Positions 1 through 9,099 of a DNA stretch of 64,000 nt are shown one piece after another. Made by a program: the position numbers and the translations under genes. The stretch's first letter is position 1. Every line of letters starts with the position of its first letter. The stretch lies in NCBI GenBank assembly GCA_963971535.1, contig OZ020589.1, forward strand, positions 49,829,192 through 49,893,191, written 5' to 3'. The notes beneath the pieces were generated by a model. The model saw nothing but the letters and a program-made list of their open reading frames with translations. It was not told the origin of the DNA and ran no database searches. The stretch comes from Notolepis coatsorum. Lineage: Eukaryota > Chordata > Actinopteri > Aulopiformes > Paralepididae.

Positions 1-540
1 AGGCCAACCTCTTTTCTGACTTGATGATTGATAGCTGTCATGTCACAGTTTGAGGACAAAGGATCTTAGATGGGGAGCAGAGTAAAAGGAGGGGCTGTAT
101 TCCTCCGCTCTCCTTATCAGAATGGTGTGTGTATGTGTCTCTGTGTGTATGCATGGATGTCTGTGTGCTGTATGCTTGTGTGTGTGTTAAAGTGAGAGAC
201 ATGAGTTTGCATGTCTAGCTGACACTCTCGAACAAAAAAGGGGGGGGTTTGTGTATGTCTCTCTGTGTGTATGCATGGATGTCTGTGTGCTGTATGCTTG
301 TGTGTGTGTGTGTGTGTGTGTGTGCTGGTGTGTGTGTGGGTTTTTGCATGCTTCTGATACTGATCTTGCACCTGTGTCCAGTACTGTTTCACGGGGCCCT
401 GTGTCTACATAGAGACAGAGACAATGTTTCTGCCAGTACTGTTTCACGGGGCCCGTGTCTACATAGAGACACAGAGACCATAGTGTACAGCCTGAAGATA
501 TATAAGATATTGACATCAGATCAATGAATTAAAACTATCA
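1..540 (-). repeat. 3' LTR of the endogenous retrovirus (truncated by window edge)
   Basis: Position 1 aligns with 14659 of the right-hand LTR, and similarity continues to 540, where both copies end in the same bases. On the minus strand the LTR starts TGATAG. About 230 bp of the R/U5 end lie outside the window. U3 contains two duplicated blocks: a GT-rich segment (about 120-190 and 250-320) and a segment of about 60 bp at 380-475 seen twice. Such tandem U3 repeats often act as enhancers in retroviruses, but function here is inference. This copy has a longer GT run than the right LTR. Confidence 0.95.
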
Positions 541-552
541 ATCCCCCTTTTG
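541..552 (-). other. Polypurine tract of the endogenous retrovirus
   Basis: On the minus strand the bases CAAAAGGGGGAT sit immediately before the LTR start TGATAG. A purine run touching the 3' LTR is where plus-strand DNA synthesis begins in reverse transcription. It fixes the inner LTR boundary at 540 and confirms the minus-strand orientation. Confidence 0.85.
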
Positions 553-2131
553 ACATATAAATCTATATGTCAACACAACAATTCATTGTGTACCCAACAA
601 TATGACACAACCATCAATCATCAAGACATACACTAAGCATGGACCTGTCAAAAGGCCAAACCTCAACCGAAATCGAAGGTCAGGAACAAATACAGTACAT
701 TTCCGGACATATACCTACATATCGGATGACCACCAATACTGCCATCAATACACCAGACTTGCACTTAATCCAAGAGGGCGTGTATATCATATAAGCGTGT
801 AGCTTAACTATACGGGGGCCCAGAGGAGAGAGAGAGATAACAGAGAGACTCTAGAGTAGGCAAATATAGCACGAAGCGCATGGTATAGCAGAGACATGTG
901 ACAATTAGATGGTCCAGTGGTCATCCAGTAGCGTCCAGTGTCGTCAGGGCCGTAGATGGGCAGGCCATAGATCAAAACCGTGAAATACTAATTACAATCA
1001 CACAATATAACCCAGGAAACGAACACGAGGATACAATCATCAAGATTCACTGTATATTCATAGAGGAATGAAAACACACAAAAAAATAACAATAAACTGA
1101 CGTTGATTTAACCTTAACCAGGACCTGTAAAATATGGAAATGATGCTTGACCGCTTTCGCATAATGTACATGCCTGAAATACTATGTAAGACAGTTCAGA
1201 CAGGTCAGTTTTCTTTTGCACAATATCAATCATATTTCAAGACAGTTCAGTTTTAGTTCAGTCACATTTTGCATAATTTCAATCAATTTATACGTTCTCA
1301 TCTATTATTAATTTATTCAGTTGTTGTGTCCAATTCAGTTCAATTTATTCAGTTGTTGTGTGGAGTCCACACAGAGTCCAAACCCCGCAGGCCATCAGGC
1401 AGAGAGCGGCGAACGACACCGTCAGTCAGCCATCACCCCCAGAGGACACTGCATCATACTGAATTCAGGCCGAAGTCCTGTTGTCGGCCCCTCCCCCTCA
1501 ATCCGGCATCAGCCCTACATTTTCAGGCGACCAGCGAGCGACAGCTCGTGTCATCGTCGGGGTTGTATTTCCACCCCACCACCGGCGGAGAAGGGCCCCG
1601 GTACGGTTCTCAGCATGACCACAGCGTCCCTAATGAAGCGGATGACAGCTGACCGTTCCCCATCGCGTCCATGGTCGCTCAGCCTCTCCCCAACCCGACA
1701 GCCTGTGGAAGAATCAAAGCACACAGAACACCACACAGCTTACGCAACAACCAAAACCAGATTATTTTATTTTATGAGAAAACCCATTGATTGAAACACA
1801 TAAAAAATGCGTAAAGAACCACTCAACTTTCAGATCACCAGTTCCGGCACATCAGCGTCATACTCCGTCACCATCACCCAAACTCACAAATGAAAAAGAA
1901 GACCACATCAGAGATACATAAAAAAAATGCAATGATTTTCAATGGTTGCAATCTCTATGCCGAGGGATCATTAGAAAATCAGACTAAAATTCACATAAAA
2001 CAAATCAAAACAAAACACACATTGTCCCACATCAGAGTATACAATATCCCATGAGTAGACAATATTCTAATGAGTATATAATAAAAAGGAAAAAAAAAAA
2101 AAAAACAAGCAACAATATCTTGTCCCCATTC
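553..2131. other. 1.6-kb region between env and the 3' LTR, no gene recognised
   Basis: This stretch lies inside the provirus between the env stop and the polypurine tract. In simple retroviruses env nearly touches the polypurine tract, so the extra length is unusual. The minus strand has no convincing reading frame (longest about 60 codons at 1551-1736). Plus-strand frames at 1269-1794 overlap one another and resemble nothing I know. A 20-bp sequence near 1309 recurs near 1343. A poly-A run lies at 2089-2104. It may be an insertion or retroviral untranslated sequence. Confidence 0.5.
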
Positions 2132-4261
2132 TCACAACCCTACCACGACCTCATAGAAACATGCAGTTGGTTCCCCCACATCCTCATCCCCGGATGCCAT
2201 CATGTCAGCAGAGTCCGGTGGCTCAGACACGGGGGACCCCAGCTGGACAGGAAAGAGACGGGGAGGAGAGCCGGCCGGTGCATCCTCCAAGGGCTCCTCG
2301 TAGGCCGGTGCCTCGAGCACGGATCCTGCAGTCGCCTCGTGGGCATCCTCTCCATCCCCCAACAGGGCCCCCAACTCGCCCATATCATACATCCCCAACA
2401 GGGCCTCCAACTCGACCATATCATACATCCCCAACAGGGCCTCCAACTCGACCATACCATATATACCACCCTCTCCATCACCTACACACCCAGCCTCCCC
2501 TCCATTCACCATCATCTGGTACCCAGCCTCCCCTCCATTCACCATCATCTGGTACCCAGCATCCCCTCCATTCACCATCATCTGGTTCTCTGGTACTTGC
2601 GCGAATTTTGTGTCAACAGCAGTCACAATAACTTTCTCACAGAGTTTCCTGATGCATGGAATACAACAGCATCCACATAGGACAAATAGTGCCACAGACG
2701 TTATGAGGGTTACCATTACTGACGCTATCAGCCCTTTCCACTGACCAAAATGTTTGCTCAACCATTCACTAACGACATTTGTCACTCCAGAATCAGTCGC
2801 CATACTTGCAGACAGGGTCCTCAGCCCCTTCAGGGCTCTGGTTACAGACCCATCACCAGCTGTGTTGTTGGGGAGGAAAGTGCAGCATTGGTCCCCAAAT
2901 AGCGAGCACACGCCCCCTTTCTCGGCCAAGAGCATATCTATAGCGATCCTATTTTGGTAGGCCATCAACGAAGTGGCTGATAATTGCTCAGACAGTCCCT
3001 CAATTGCATCACGAGTCATGTTCCCTAGCCTCTGTAGATTGAAATGAATATAATTGATTCGGTCAACATTCTTATTAGGGGTGATCCAGACGAAGATTGA
3101 CTCGAACCCTGAAGCAATCTCATCCACCAGCTTAAACTCGTTCGGTACCCCCCTTGGGATTCCTATTGCATCCACATAAGTAGGATTATCTGCATACAAA
3201 TCAAAGCTTGCCGCTCTCCTTCTGCGGAAGAAATGCAGGGGATGCCTGACACGTATAGTAGCAGCAGCTCGTTCTATGTCAGCTACGGAAATAGAGGTTA
3301 TTGTTACCGGGGCAACCAGTGAGATCAAAGTACATGACCCTGTCCATGCCTTATCGAGCGTGTTCCTCAACTTTGTCCCTCCACAATACCAATAGATGTC
3401 AGCACGTGATTTTGTTAGTCTAGTCACATTTTCCCAACGGGTAACATCTATGGTGATATTGCACCACGTCTTGTCTATAGCACCCATCCTCTTCTCATCA
3501 TTTGGTCGGACGTGATCGCGCCTATAGCACACATGATCACCCCGTATTGGATTGAACAAGGGGGGCCTTATGTTTTCGGGCGAGAGTGGGTAAGCCCCGT
3601 CCAGGTATCTACACCTTTTACTGGGGTTATCAGTCATCATGAGTTCAGTCATGCACCAGGTCTCATTAATTGAAAACATAGAGGGTACCGTTAGTAACGC
3701 CGGTCTCGCTCCTGCACATATTACACATTCCCTTCTGGTTGCAGCCGCCACATTTTCAGTGAAGTCAATCCAATAATTCTTCTGGAAGAATCCAGTTTCC
3801 CTGGCAAATGCCCTCTCAATTGTGTCAGAGTCCCCTTTTACAGGTCCAACAACCAGGGAGTTGTCAAGGTTTCGAATTACAGGCCTGGGTGGTACGGACA
3901 AGTGAGGTACTTCAAGGAGGTCCTCCTTGATTATTAGGTGGAACAGAGCACTCGGAAAATCATTGGAGATAGAGGTAAGCCAAAACGACCCCCAGTCGTG
4001 TTCACCGGGGTCTACAAGGGTTAAATCCAGAGGATTGCAGTTAGCTTTGGTACAGTTCCCGGGTCTAGGTAGTTTGGTGAATACCAGTCTCTGTATCAAG
4101 TCTCTACCTCTGGACCTTCTCATGGTGGCGTCTATGGGTCGCGGTCCCTTCCTGGGATGTCGGGTGGCCCAGGCCGCCCTCTTGTAACTATCCCAGCAAG
4201 GATTAGTGTGGACCGGCTGGCCGTAGTAACTCAAGCATAATACGAACATCTCGTTCGTCAT
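2132..4261 (-). CDS. env: Env: surface and transmembrane subunits (N-terminus in another frame)
   Basis: A 709-residue open frame starts at an ATG at 4261, but the frame is open further upstream to the G run at 4361-4368, so the ATG is probably internal. Env mediates receptor binding and membrane fusion at the virion surface. The surface subunit has a CXXC motif (CVIC, residues 179-182). A run of four arginines (346-349) is a furin-type cleavage site. The transmembrane subunit has a C-x6-CC motif (C452, C459, C460) preceded by the region that is immunosuppressive-like in gammaretroviruses. The hydrophobic anchor is at about 509-531, followed by a cysteine-rich stretch. The cytoplasmic tail is about 170 residues, far longer than is typical for gammaretroviruses, and contains two different tandem repeats. 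Family placement is secure; function is unknown. Confidence 0.9.
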   Translation of the reverse strand: MTNEMFVLCLSYYGQPVHTNPCWDSYKRAAWATRHPRKGPRPIDATMRRSRGRDLIQRLVFTKLPRPGNCTKANCNPLDLTLVDPGEHDWGSFWLTSISNDFPSALFHLIIKEDLLEVPHLSVPPRPVIRNLDNSLVVGPVKGDSDTIERAFARETGFFQKNYWIDFTENVAAATRRECVICAGARPALLTVPSMFSINETWCMTELMMTDNPSKRCRYLDGAYPLSPENIRPPLFNPIRGDHVCYRRDHVRPNDEKRMGAIDKTWCNITIDVTRWENVTRLTKSRADIYWYCGGTKLRNTLDKAWTGSCTLISLVAPVTITSISVADIERAAATIRVRHPLHFFRRRRAASFDLYADNPTYVDAIGIPRGVPNEFKLVDEIASGFESIFVWITPNKNVDRINYIHFNLQRLGNMTRDAIEGLSEQLSATSLMAYQNRIAIDMLLAEKGGVCSLFGDQCCTFLPNNTAGDGSVTRALKGLRTLSASMATDSGVTNVVSEWLSKHFGQWKGLIASVMVTLITSVALFVLCGCCCIPCIRKLCEKVIVTAVDTKFAQVPENQMMVNGGDAGYQMMVNGGEAGYQMMVNGGEAGCVGDGEGGIYGMVELEALLGMYDMVELEALLGMYDMGELGALLGDGEDAHEATAGSVLEAPAYEEPLEDAPAGSPPRLFPVQLGSPVSEPPDSADMMASGDEDVGEPTACFYEVVVGL
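2353..2461 (-). repeat. 36-bp tandem repeat coding the Env tail (about 3 copies)
   Basis: Three near-identical 36-bp units encode a 12-residue repeat (core VELEALLGMYD) in the Env cytoplasmic tail at about residues 601-635 of the main frame. The unit is a multiple of three, so copy changes keep the frame. The third copy has diverged most. Confidence 0.85.
2491..2589 (-). repeat. 33-bp tandem repeat coding the Env tail (3 copies)
   Basis: Three units start at 2491, 2524 and 2557 and differ by only a few bases. They encode the 11-residue repeat QMMVNGG(D/E)AG(Y/C) just inside the membrane anchor (about residues 560-591). The repeated tyrosine and the acidic-glycine composition are visible; a sorting or signalling role would be inference. 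Confidence 0.88.
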
Positions 4262-4355
4262 CAGCTGTTGGTATGTAACAGGGTTATCGTCACACGTCAG
4301 GATCTCACATGCGTCAAACCTGTAGCTTGCCGTAGCTCCGACATTGAATCTAAAC

Positions 4356-4859
4356 CTAGCGGGGGGGGCGTGTCATCCTCCTAATGTCTTCCGACTCCCC
4401 TCTCTCATGGGATAACTTAGATACAGCAATAAACCTAGATGGATAAGGGCCCCCGGGCGTGTATGGCTCAGAAACGTCTCGTCTCTCCCGGCTGTGCTCA
4501 ACCCTTGGCACACAAGAGCTAACATTACCAGAGATATGTTCACGGATGGGTACACATTTAGGATCAGATTTTGGGTTTGGGATGTCGAGCGGGAATGCTA
4601 CAGCATACCGTAAATCCAATGGTGGGCCTGTATCAGAGGGGATCGCAGTTGTATTTCCTGCTTGTGTGTTCCTATAATATCTATCTACCCCCCATACGAA
4701 GGGAGCAATAACCAAGGCGGTCATTGCGACAATAATGAATATTATCTCGGTAGCTGAGCATCCCAACCCGGCAAGTGCCCTCTTACTCTTGGTAGCTGGA
4801 CATCCCAACCTGGCGAGTGCCCCCTCACCCTTCAATTTGGTGTATTTGGACCCGGGCAT
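4356..4859 (-). CDS. env: Env N-terminal part: leader and start of the surface subunit
   Basis: A 167-residue frame starts at ATG 4859, 49 bases after the pol stop at 4908. It has about 35 basic or polar residues and then a hydrophobic segment (about residues 38-62, IIFIIVAMTALVIAPF at its core). That fits a long cytoplasmic leader with a signal-anchor. Potential N-glycosylation sites (NTT, NVS) follow the hydrophobic segment. A dibasic stretch RERR lies near residue 130. The frame closes just after the G8 run at 4361-4368, and the continuation is found in the frame of the next Env segment. The two are therefore pieces of one gene separated by a one-base frame change. Confidence 0.82.
   Translation of the reverse strand: MPGSKYTKLKGEGALARLGCPATKSKRALAGLGCSATEIIFIIVAMTALVIAPFVWGVDRYYRNTQAGNTTAIPSDTGPPLDLRYAVAFPLDIPNPKSDPKCVPIREHISGNVSSCVPRVEHSRERRDVSEPYTPGGPYPSRFIAVSKLSHERGESEDIRRMTRPPR
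4361..4368 (-). other. Frame break in env at a run of eight G (C in sense)
   Basis: The N-terminal env frame terminates immediately after this homopolymer, while the downstream env frame is open right up to it. A one-base length change in the run would account for the break. It may be a real mutation or a sequencing/consensus error, since homopolymers are the usual place for such errors. Confidence 0.8.
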
Positions 4860-4907
4860 TTTTGTCTCTAATCACTGGATACTTCGGCCAGGTCCCTCCG
4901 TACTGCG

Positions 4908-5739
4908 TTAAGATCCCGCTCGGTGGGATAAGACACAAATATGTGTCTTATGCAGCCAATTACTGAGACGTTCCTCCCTAAGCCAGACCTTAACACAATG
5001 GGTAGTTACTTCTGCTACCTTGAACGGACGTAGCCAGCGTGGGTCAGACCAATTGAATTTGTTCACTTTTCTCATCACCCAGTCCCCAACTTCCACTGGG
5101 CTGGTTTCCACTTCTCTGTAGTCCTTGGTCAGTATCTCGATCACCTGTTGAGATATTGCCATTACAGCGTTGGTCATGCCTTTTACGTAATCACTCAATT
5201 CGGAGTGTGCCAGCACCAATGGTGGAGTAGTACTGGGCGCGGTCTGAAACGGGCACGGCATCTTCCTACCAGTAAGCACCTCATGAGGACTCACATTGAG
5301 AGTCGCAGAGGTGCTGGATCTCATGGTGAAGAGGACTATGGGAAGGGCTTCCGGCCAAGCCAAACTGGTTGCTTTGCAGACTTTTGCCAACCCTTCCTTG
5401 ATAGTGCGGTTTGCCCTTTCTACCAGCCCCTGCGATGCGGGGTGGTACACAGCCCCGAATCGGTGTATTATACCGAAATGCTTCTCTACCTCCTGGAGGG
5501 CTTCATTAGAGAAGTGGGAACCATTATCGGACCGGATTGCTTCAACTAGCCCGAATCTGGGGATTAGTTCTCTGATTAGCCATTTAATCACTTCGGTTGC
5601 CTTCTCAGTCTTGGTGGGAATGGCCTCTACCCACCGGGAGAATGTGTCTACACACACTAACAGATACATCTTCCCCTCCACCCGATGTTGCACTCCCATA
5701 TCCGTAAAGTCTATGCAAATTTCTTTCCATGGTGCCGCC
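4908..5739 (-). CDS. pol: Pol: integrase catalytic core and C-terminal domain
   Basis: The open frame runs from the G9 tract (5740-5748) to a stop at 4908; the first ATG is at 5699. It holds the retroviral integrase core. The first catalytic Asp lies in an IDFT motif just upstream of that ATG. The second is in RSDNG (residue 58 counted from the ATG) and the Glu in LVERAN (residue 94), which gives the exact D-x35-E spacing. The C-terminal part contains the W-x-RPF region of the small C-terminal domain. Integrase joins viral DNA to host DNA. The N-terminal zinc domain is in the upstream frame, so the protein is split by a frame break. Confidence 0.9.
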
Positions 5740-8700
5740 GGGGGGGGGAAAACTACCGAGACCTGCTTTCAGTGCTGCCTTTGGGTTAAACTCACAGCAT
5801 ATCTCACATGATAACACAAAGTATTTACAAATATCCCTTAGGTGGGGGTGCCACCAGTGCTGGGAGATGAGGGTGTTAACCTTTGACCCTGCGCAGTGCC
5901 CTCTACTATGTGCTTCCTGACAGAGTAAGTTGAGTAGTCCAGCCGGAGCTACCACCTTCCCCTCATGGTTCCTATATATACCCTCCTGATCCCTGCTCGC
6001 TCCCTTCTCTAGCCATGCCTGCTTCTCCATGGGAGCCGCACCCTGCTGAAGTTCTCTGATTCGCTCACTCGTTAGTTCTCTCCCTTCTGGAGTGTCCTGT
6101 TTTCCTTTAGTTGGTTTCTGGACCAATTGCTTCTGCACAGTGGGGTCTCGGTATCCAGCAATGCGTTTAGCCTCCATATCAGCAGCGTTGTTCCCCTTTG
6201 TGATATATCCCTCCCCCTTTTGGTGTCCTTTGCATTTCAGTACAGCCACCTCAGCAGGTGCGGTCAATGCTTCATAGAGTTTAGTAAGCTGTGTCAGATG
6301 CTTAACAGGTTCCCCTGACGAGGTGACATACCCCTTCCTCCCCCAATGCGGCATGTCAACATGAATCGCATGTGTGGCATACGCAGAGTCCGTATGCAAG
6401 TTTACCCGTTTACCCTCAGCTGCTAAACATGCTTCTGTTATCCCCACTAGCTCAGCCAACTGGGCTGACGCGGTCTGGGGTATTATGCCCGATGTCACTG
6501 TGGAGTATCCCCCATCCATTCCCAGTTCTACCACAGCATAGGATGAGATAAGTGCACCAGTGGGGCCATGATGACTGTGTCCGTCGCTAAACAGTGTCAT
6601 GTCTGGTGAGTCGAGTGGGAGGTCAGACAGTGACTCATGCAGCTTCATCTCTCGTCGCGTTCGTTCAATACAGCAGTGGGTGTCTGCTCTGCATTCATGA
6701 TCCTGTTCAGTTTCCATTTGCTCAGCCATGTTAACCCTATCCGTGCTGAAGTGTACATGAGTCATCCCTAAAATGCGTTTTAGGTTTTCCGTCCTATGGC
6801 TTGATAGTGTAAACGCACTAGCGTCTAAATATGCCTTGACACCATGCCCTGTATGTACAATGGTCTGATTGTCCATTGTGATGTGTGATGTCTTTTGTAA
6901 AGCCTTACCTATGGCTGCAATGTTACGAGTGCATGATGGATGACCCATCTCTATTTTATCTAGTCTAGTACTGTAATACATCAGCACCTGTCGCCCCTTC
7001 TCTGTCTTCAGGTACAGGACTGAGTTACAGATCCCGCCCGTTTCGGAGACATCTAGATGAAAAGGTTCGGAGTAGTCAGGTGTGTGGAGAGAGCATGCTT
7101 CGGACATGGCTGTTTTAATCTCTATGAAGGCCCTCTCGGCCTCTCCGGTCCAGATCAATGGGGCTTTATAGTCTTGATATCCTGCCTCCGTCATCATCTG
7201 TCTCATAGGAGTCACATAATCAGCAAAGTTTGCTATGAAGTTCTTACTATACGTCACTAGTCCTAGAAACTTCATCATTTCTCGTACCGTGGTTGGTTTT
7301 GAGTAGTGCAGGATGTCATGTCTAGTGCTATTAGTCATCTCAGCGCCGTCTTGGCTGATTACCTTCTGGAGGAATACAACCTGTGGGCGTCCTACTTGGA
7401 GTTTTTCTCGAGACACCTTGTATCCATAGTGGGCTAAGGAGGCTAACACAGCCTGTGTCGCCGTCATGATATCAGCAGAGGTTTCAGCCGAGATCAAAAT
7501 GTCGTCCACGTATTGGTAAATGGTAACGCCCTCCGGCAACTTAATGTCTTGAAGGTGTGACTTCAATACATGATTAAAAATAGAAGGAGAGTCTATATAT
7601 CCTTGGGGCAACCGGGAGTATGTGTATTGTTGCCCCTTGTAGGTGAATGCAAATAGTTCTTGACTCTCATCATCTATGGGGATACTGAAGAAGGCATTAG
7701 CAAGGTCAATACAGGTGAACCATATCTGTTCAGGTCTTTTTGCATTCAATATGGTGTATGGGTTTGGTGTATCATACTTAGTGGTCTCGACCACCTTATT
7801 GATTGGCCTGAGGTCCTGGATCATTCTATAATCCTTTTTACCTGGTTTGGGAACTGGATTTATAGCGGTGTTCCAGCGAGACCGGGTGGGGTGTATTACA
7901 CCTCCAGATACTAGTCCCTTAATAGTATCTTTTATCCCGTCCTGCTGGGCTTCACTGAGCTTGTACTGAGCCCGAAATATGGGTGTGGTTCCTGGCTTAG
8001 TTTTAATCGAGATTGGATCTATCTTTAGCCGTCCAACATCCATTGGTCCCTGGGACCACAGTGATTGAGGTAGCGAATCTATCAGTGCATCAGTGTCGGG
8101 GTGGTCTGTGTTTTCGCGTCCATGTGTTCTTGGTAAACGTTGTTTCTGGCATTCTACCGTGACCTCTGATTCGTGGGTTATTCGGTATGATTTAGTTCCT
8201 GGAGAGTACCAGAGTAAGTCATGCTGCGTCTTTTCCCAATCAGTAGCCTGCATGCATGCCTTAATCATGGGGCCTAGGTTTTTCGCTTCACCCCCTCTAG
8301 TAACCCCTAGGGTAAGGTGCGGACTAGAGGAGGTTCCTAGGTTATAATACTCAGCCTGTTGTGGGGTCAGTATCACCCCAGCCGCGGTGCCTGCTTCACC
8401 TACATAGATATGTTCTATCCGGAGTCTAGGTTTTGCGTCATCTTGACCCTTTCCCCATCCCTCCCACAGGGCATCATAATTCTCATCCTCCGCTAATGAG
8501 TAGAAGAACGTACAGTGCGGAGGGTCATTTGGGGCTTTTTGTAGGTACTGGGAAGAGATCCAGGGTTGCCATGTTCGGTTTGCGTCGTGGAGCTTGCTGC
8601 AGTTAAAATCCACGCACACTCCCCACCATACCTCAGCCATTGTGTCAGGGTGGGGCTGGCCAAACTGTGTCTGCTGGACCATTTGGTGCTTCATCACCTG

Positions 8701-9096
8701 CCATGGCGTGGCACATGTTAATGAACTCCCATCGGGGAATAATATGTCCATGCTAAGGGGGTGACACATTATCTCAATATTAAGAGAGCCCAGTATGTCT
8801 CTGCCTATCAAATTAAGTGGGCAGCTCTTAGCTAATAGAAATGAATGTTTAAATCTCTGTGTTCCCCAAACACAGTCGGTTGTCTCAGACAACGGCCACA
8901 TTTCGGTGTTTCCCGAGAACCCAGTTACAGGGACGGCATCCTTTGAGTGTGGCAAGTGTGTGTTAAGTGTAGAATACCGTGCTCCTGTGTCCACCATAAA
9001 TAAATGATCACGGCCGTTTATGGTTAACTTGACCATGGGTTCCATGAATAATTTATCTATGCTGGACAAATCGCCTGTGTGTGGGTCTGGGCCTCC
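5605..9096 (-). CDS. pol: Pol: protease, reverse transcriptase, RNase H, integrase zinc domain
   Basis: This frame continues gag in phase after a UAG, and its first Met-like position is a TTG, so it is probably made as a Gag-Pol fusion by stop readthrough. Numbering starts at that TTG (9069). Protease: D27-T-G-A and LIGRDIL near 87-93. A segment of about 220 residues (111-330) follows that I cannot assign. Reverse transcriptase: D455 in CIDLAN and the YVDD box at 520-523. RNase H: D829 (SDG), E873, D894 and D964. Integrase zinc domain: H1054, H1058, C1088, C1091. Residues after about 1113 are out of frame because of the G9 run; the real coding sequence continues in the downstream integrase segment. 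Overall order and motifs match gammaretrovirus-type pol. Confidence 0.93.
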   Translation of the reverse strand, partial: GGPDPHTGDLSSIDKLFMEPMVKLTINGRDHLFMVDTGARYSTLNTHLPHSKDAVPVTGFSGNTEMWPLSETTDCVWGTQRFKHSFLLAKSCPLNLIGRDILGSLNIEIMCHPLSMDILFPDGSSLTCATPWQVMKHQMVQQTQFGQPHPDTMAEVWWGVCVDFNCSKLHDANRTWQPWISSQYLQKAPNDPPHCTFFYSLAEDENYDALWEGWGKGQDDAKPRLRIEHIYVGEAGTAAGVILTPQQAEYYNLGTSSSPHLTLGVTRGGEAKNLGPMIKACMQATDWEKTQHDLLWYSPGTKSYRITHESEVTVECQKQRLPRTHGRENTDHPDTDALIDSLPQSLWSQGPMDVGRLKIDPISIKTKPGTTPIFRAQYKLSEAQQDGIKDTIKGLVSGGVIHPTRSRWNTAINPVPKPGKKDYRMIQDLRPINKVVETTKYDTPNPYTILNAKRPEQIWFTCIDLANAFFSIPIDDESQELFAFTYKGQQYTYSRLPQGYIDSPSIFNHVLKSHLQDIKLPEGVTIYQYVDDILISAETSADIMTATQAVLASLAHYGYKVSREKLQVGRPQVVFLQKVISQDGAEMTNSTRHDILHYSKPTTVREMMKFLGLVTYSKNFIANFADYVTPMRQMMTEAGYQDYKAPLIWTGEAERAFIEIKTAMSEACSLHTPDYSEPFHLDVSETGGICNSVLYLKTEKGRQVLMYYSTRLDKIEMGHPSCTRNIAAIGKALQKTSHITMDNQTIVHTGHGVKAYLDASAFTLSSHRTENLKRILGMTHVHFSTDRVNMAEQMETEQDHECRADTHCCIERTRREMKLHESLSDLPLDSPDMTLFSDGHSHHGPTGALISSYAVVELGMDGGYSTVTSGIIPQTASAQLAELVGITEACLAAEGKRVNLHTDSAYATHAIHVDMPHWGRKGYVTSSGEPVKHLTQLTKLYEALTAPAEVAVLKCKGHQKGEGYITKGNNAADMEAKRIAGYRDPTVQKQLVQKPTKGKQDTPEGRELTSERIRELQQGAAPMEKQAWLEKGASRDQEGIYRNHEGKVVAPAGLLNLLCQEAHSRGHCAGSKVNTLISQHWWHPHLRDICKYFVLSCEICCEFNPKAALKAGLGSFPPPGGTMERNLHRLYGYGSATSGGGEDVSVSVCRHILPVGRGHSHQD
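5740..5748 (-). other. Frame break in pol at a run of nine G (C in sense)
   Basis: Upstream of the run the pol frame reads normally through the integrase zinc domain. Downstream, integrase similarity continues only in another frame. The switch therefore falls in or beside this homopolymer. It is the second of two breaks in the provirus, and both lie in G runs. Confidence 0.85.
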
Positions 9097-9099
9097 CTA
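9097..9099 (-). promoter_or_regulatory. UAG readthrough codon between gag and pol
   Basis: Gag ends in TAG and the next bases on the minus strand are GGAGGC. Gag (frame from 11427) and pol (through 9069) are in the same reading frame, 2358 bases apart (a multiple of three). In murine leukaemia virus Gag-Pol is made by suppressing a UAG followed by GGAGGU and a pseudoknot. The shared frame, the amber codon and the closely matching downstream hexamer support the same mechanism here. Confidence 0.85.

Noticed and set aside
1269..1794. Two overlapping plus-strand frames between env and the 3' LTR as an accessory gene
   Set aside because: They are on the strand opposite to the provirus, overlap in different phases, have no motif and no splice context.
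2051..2680. 209-codon plus-strand frame opposite env
   Set aside because: It is the antisense shadow of the repetitive Env tail; env on the minus strand is supported by motifs.
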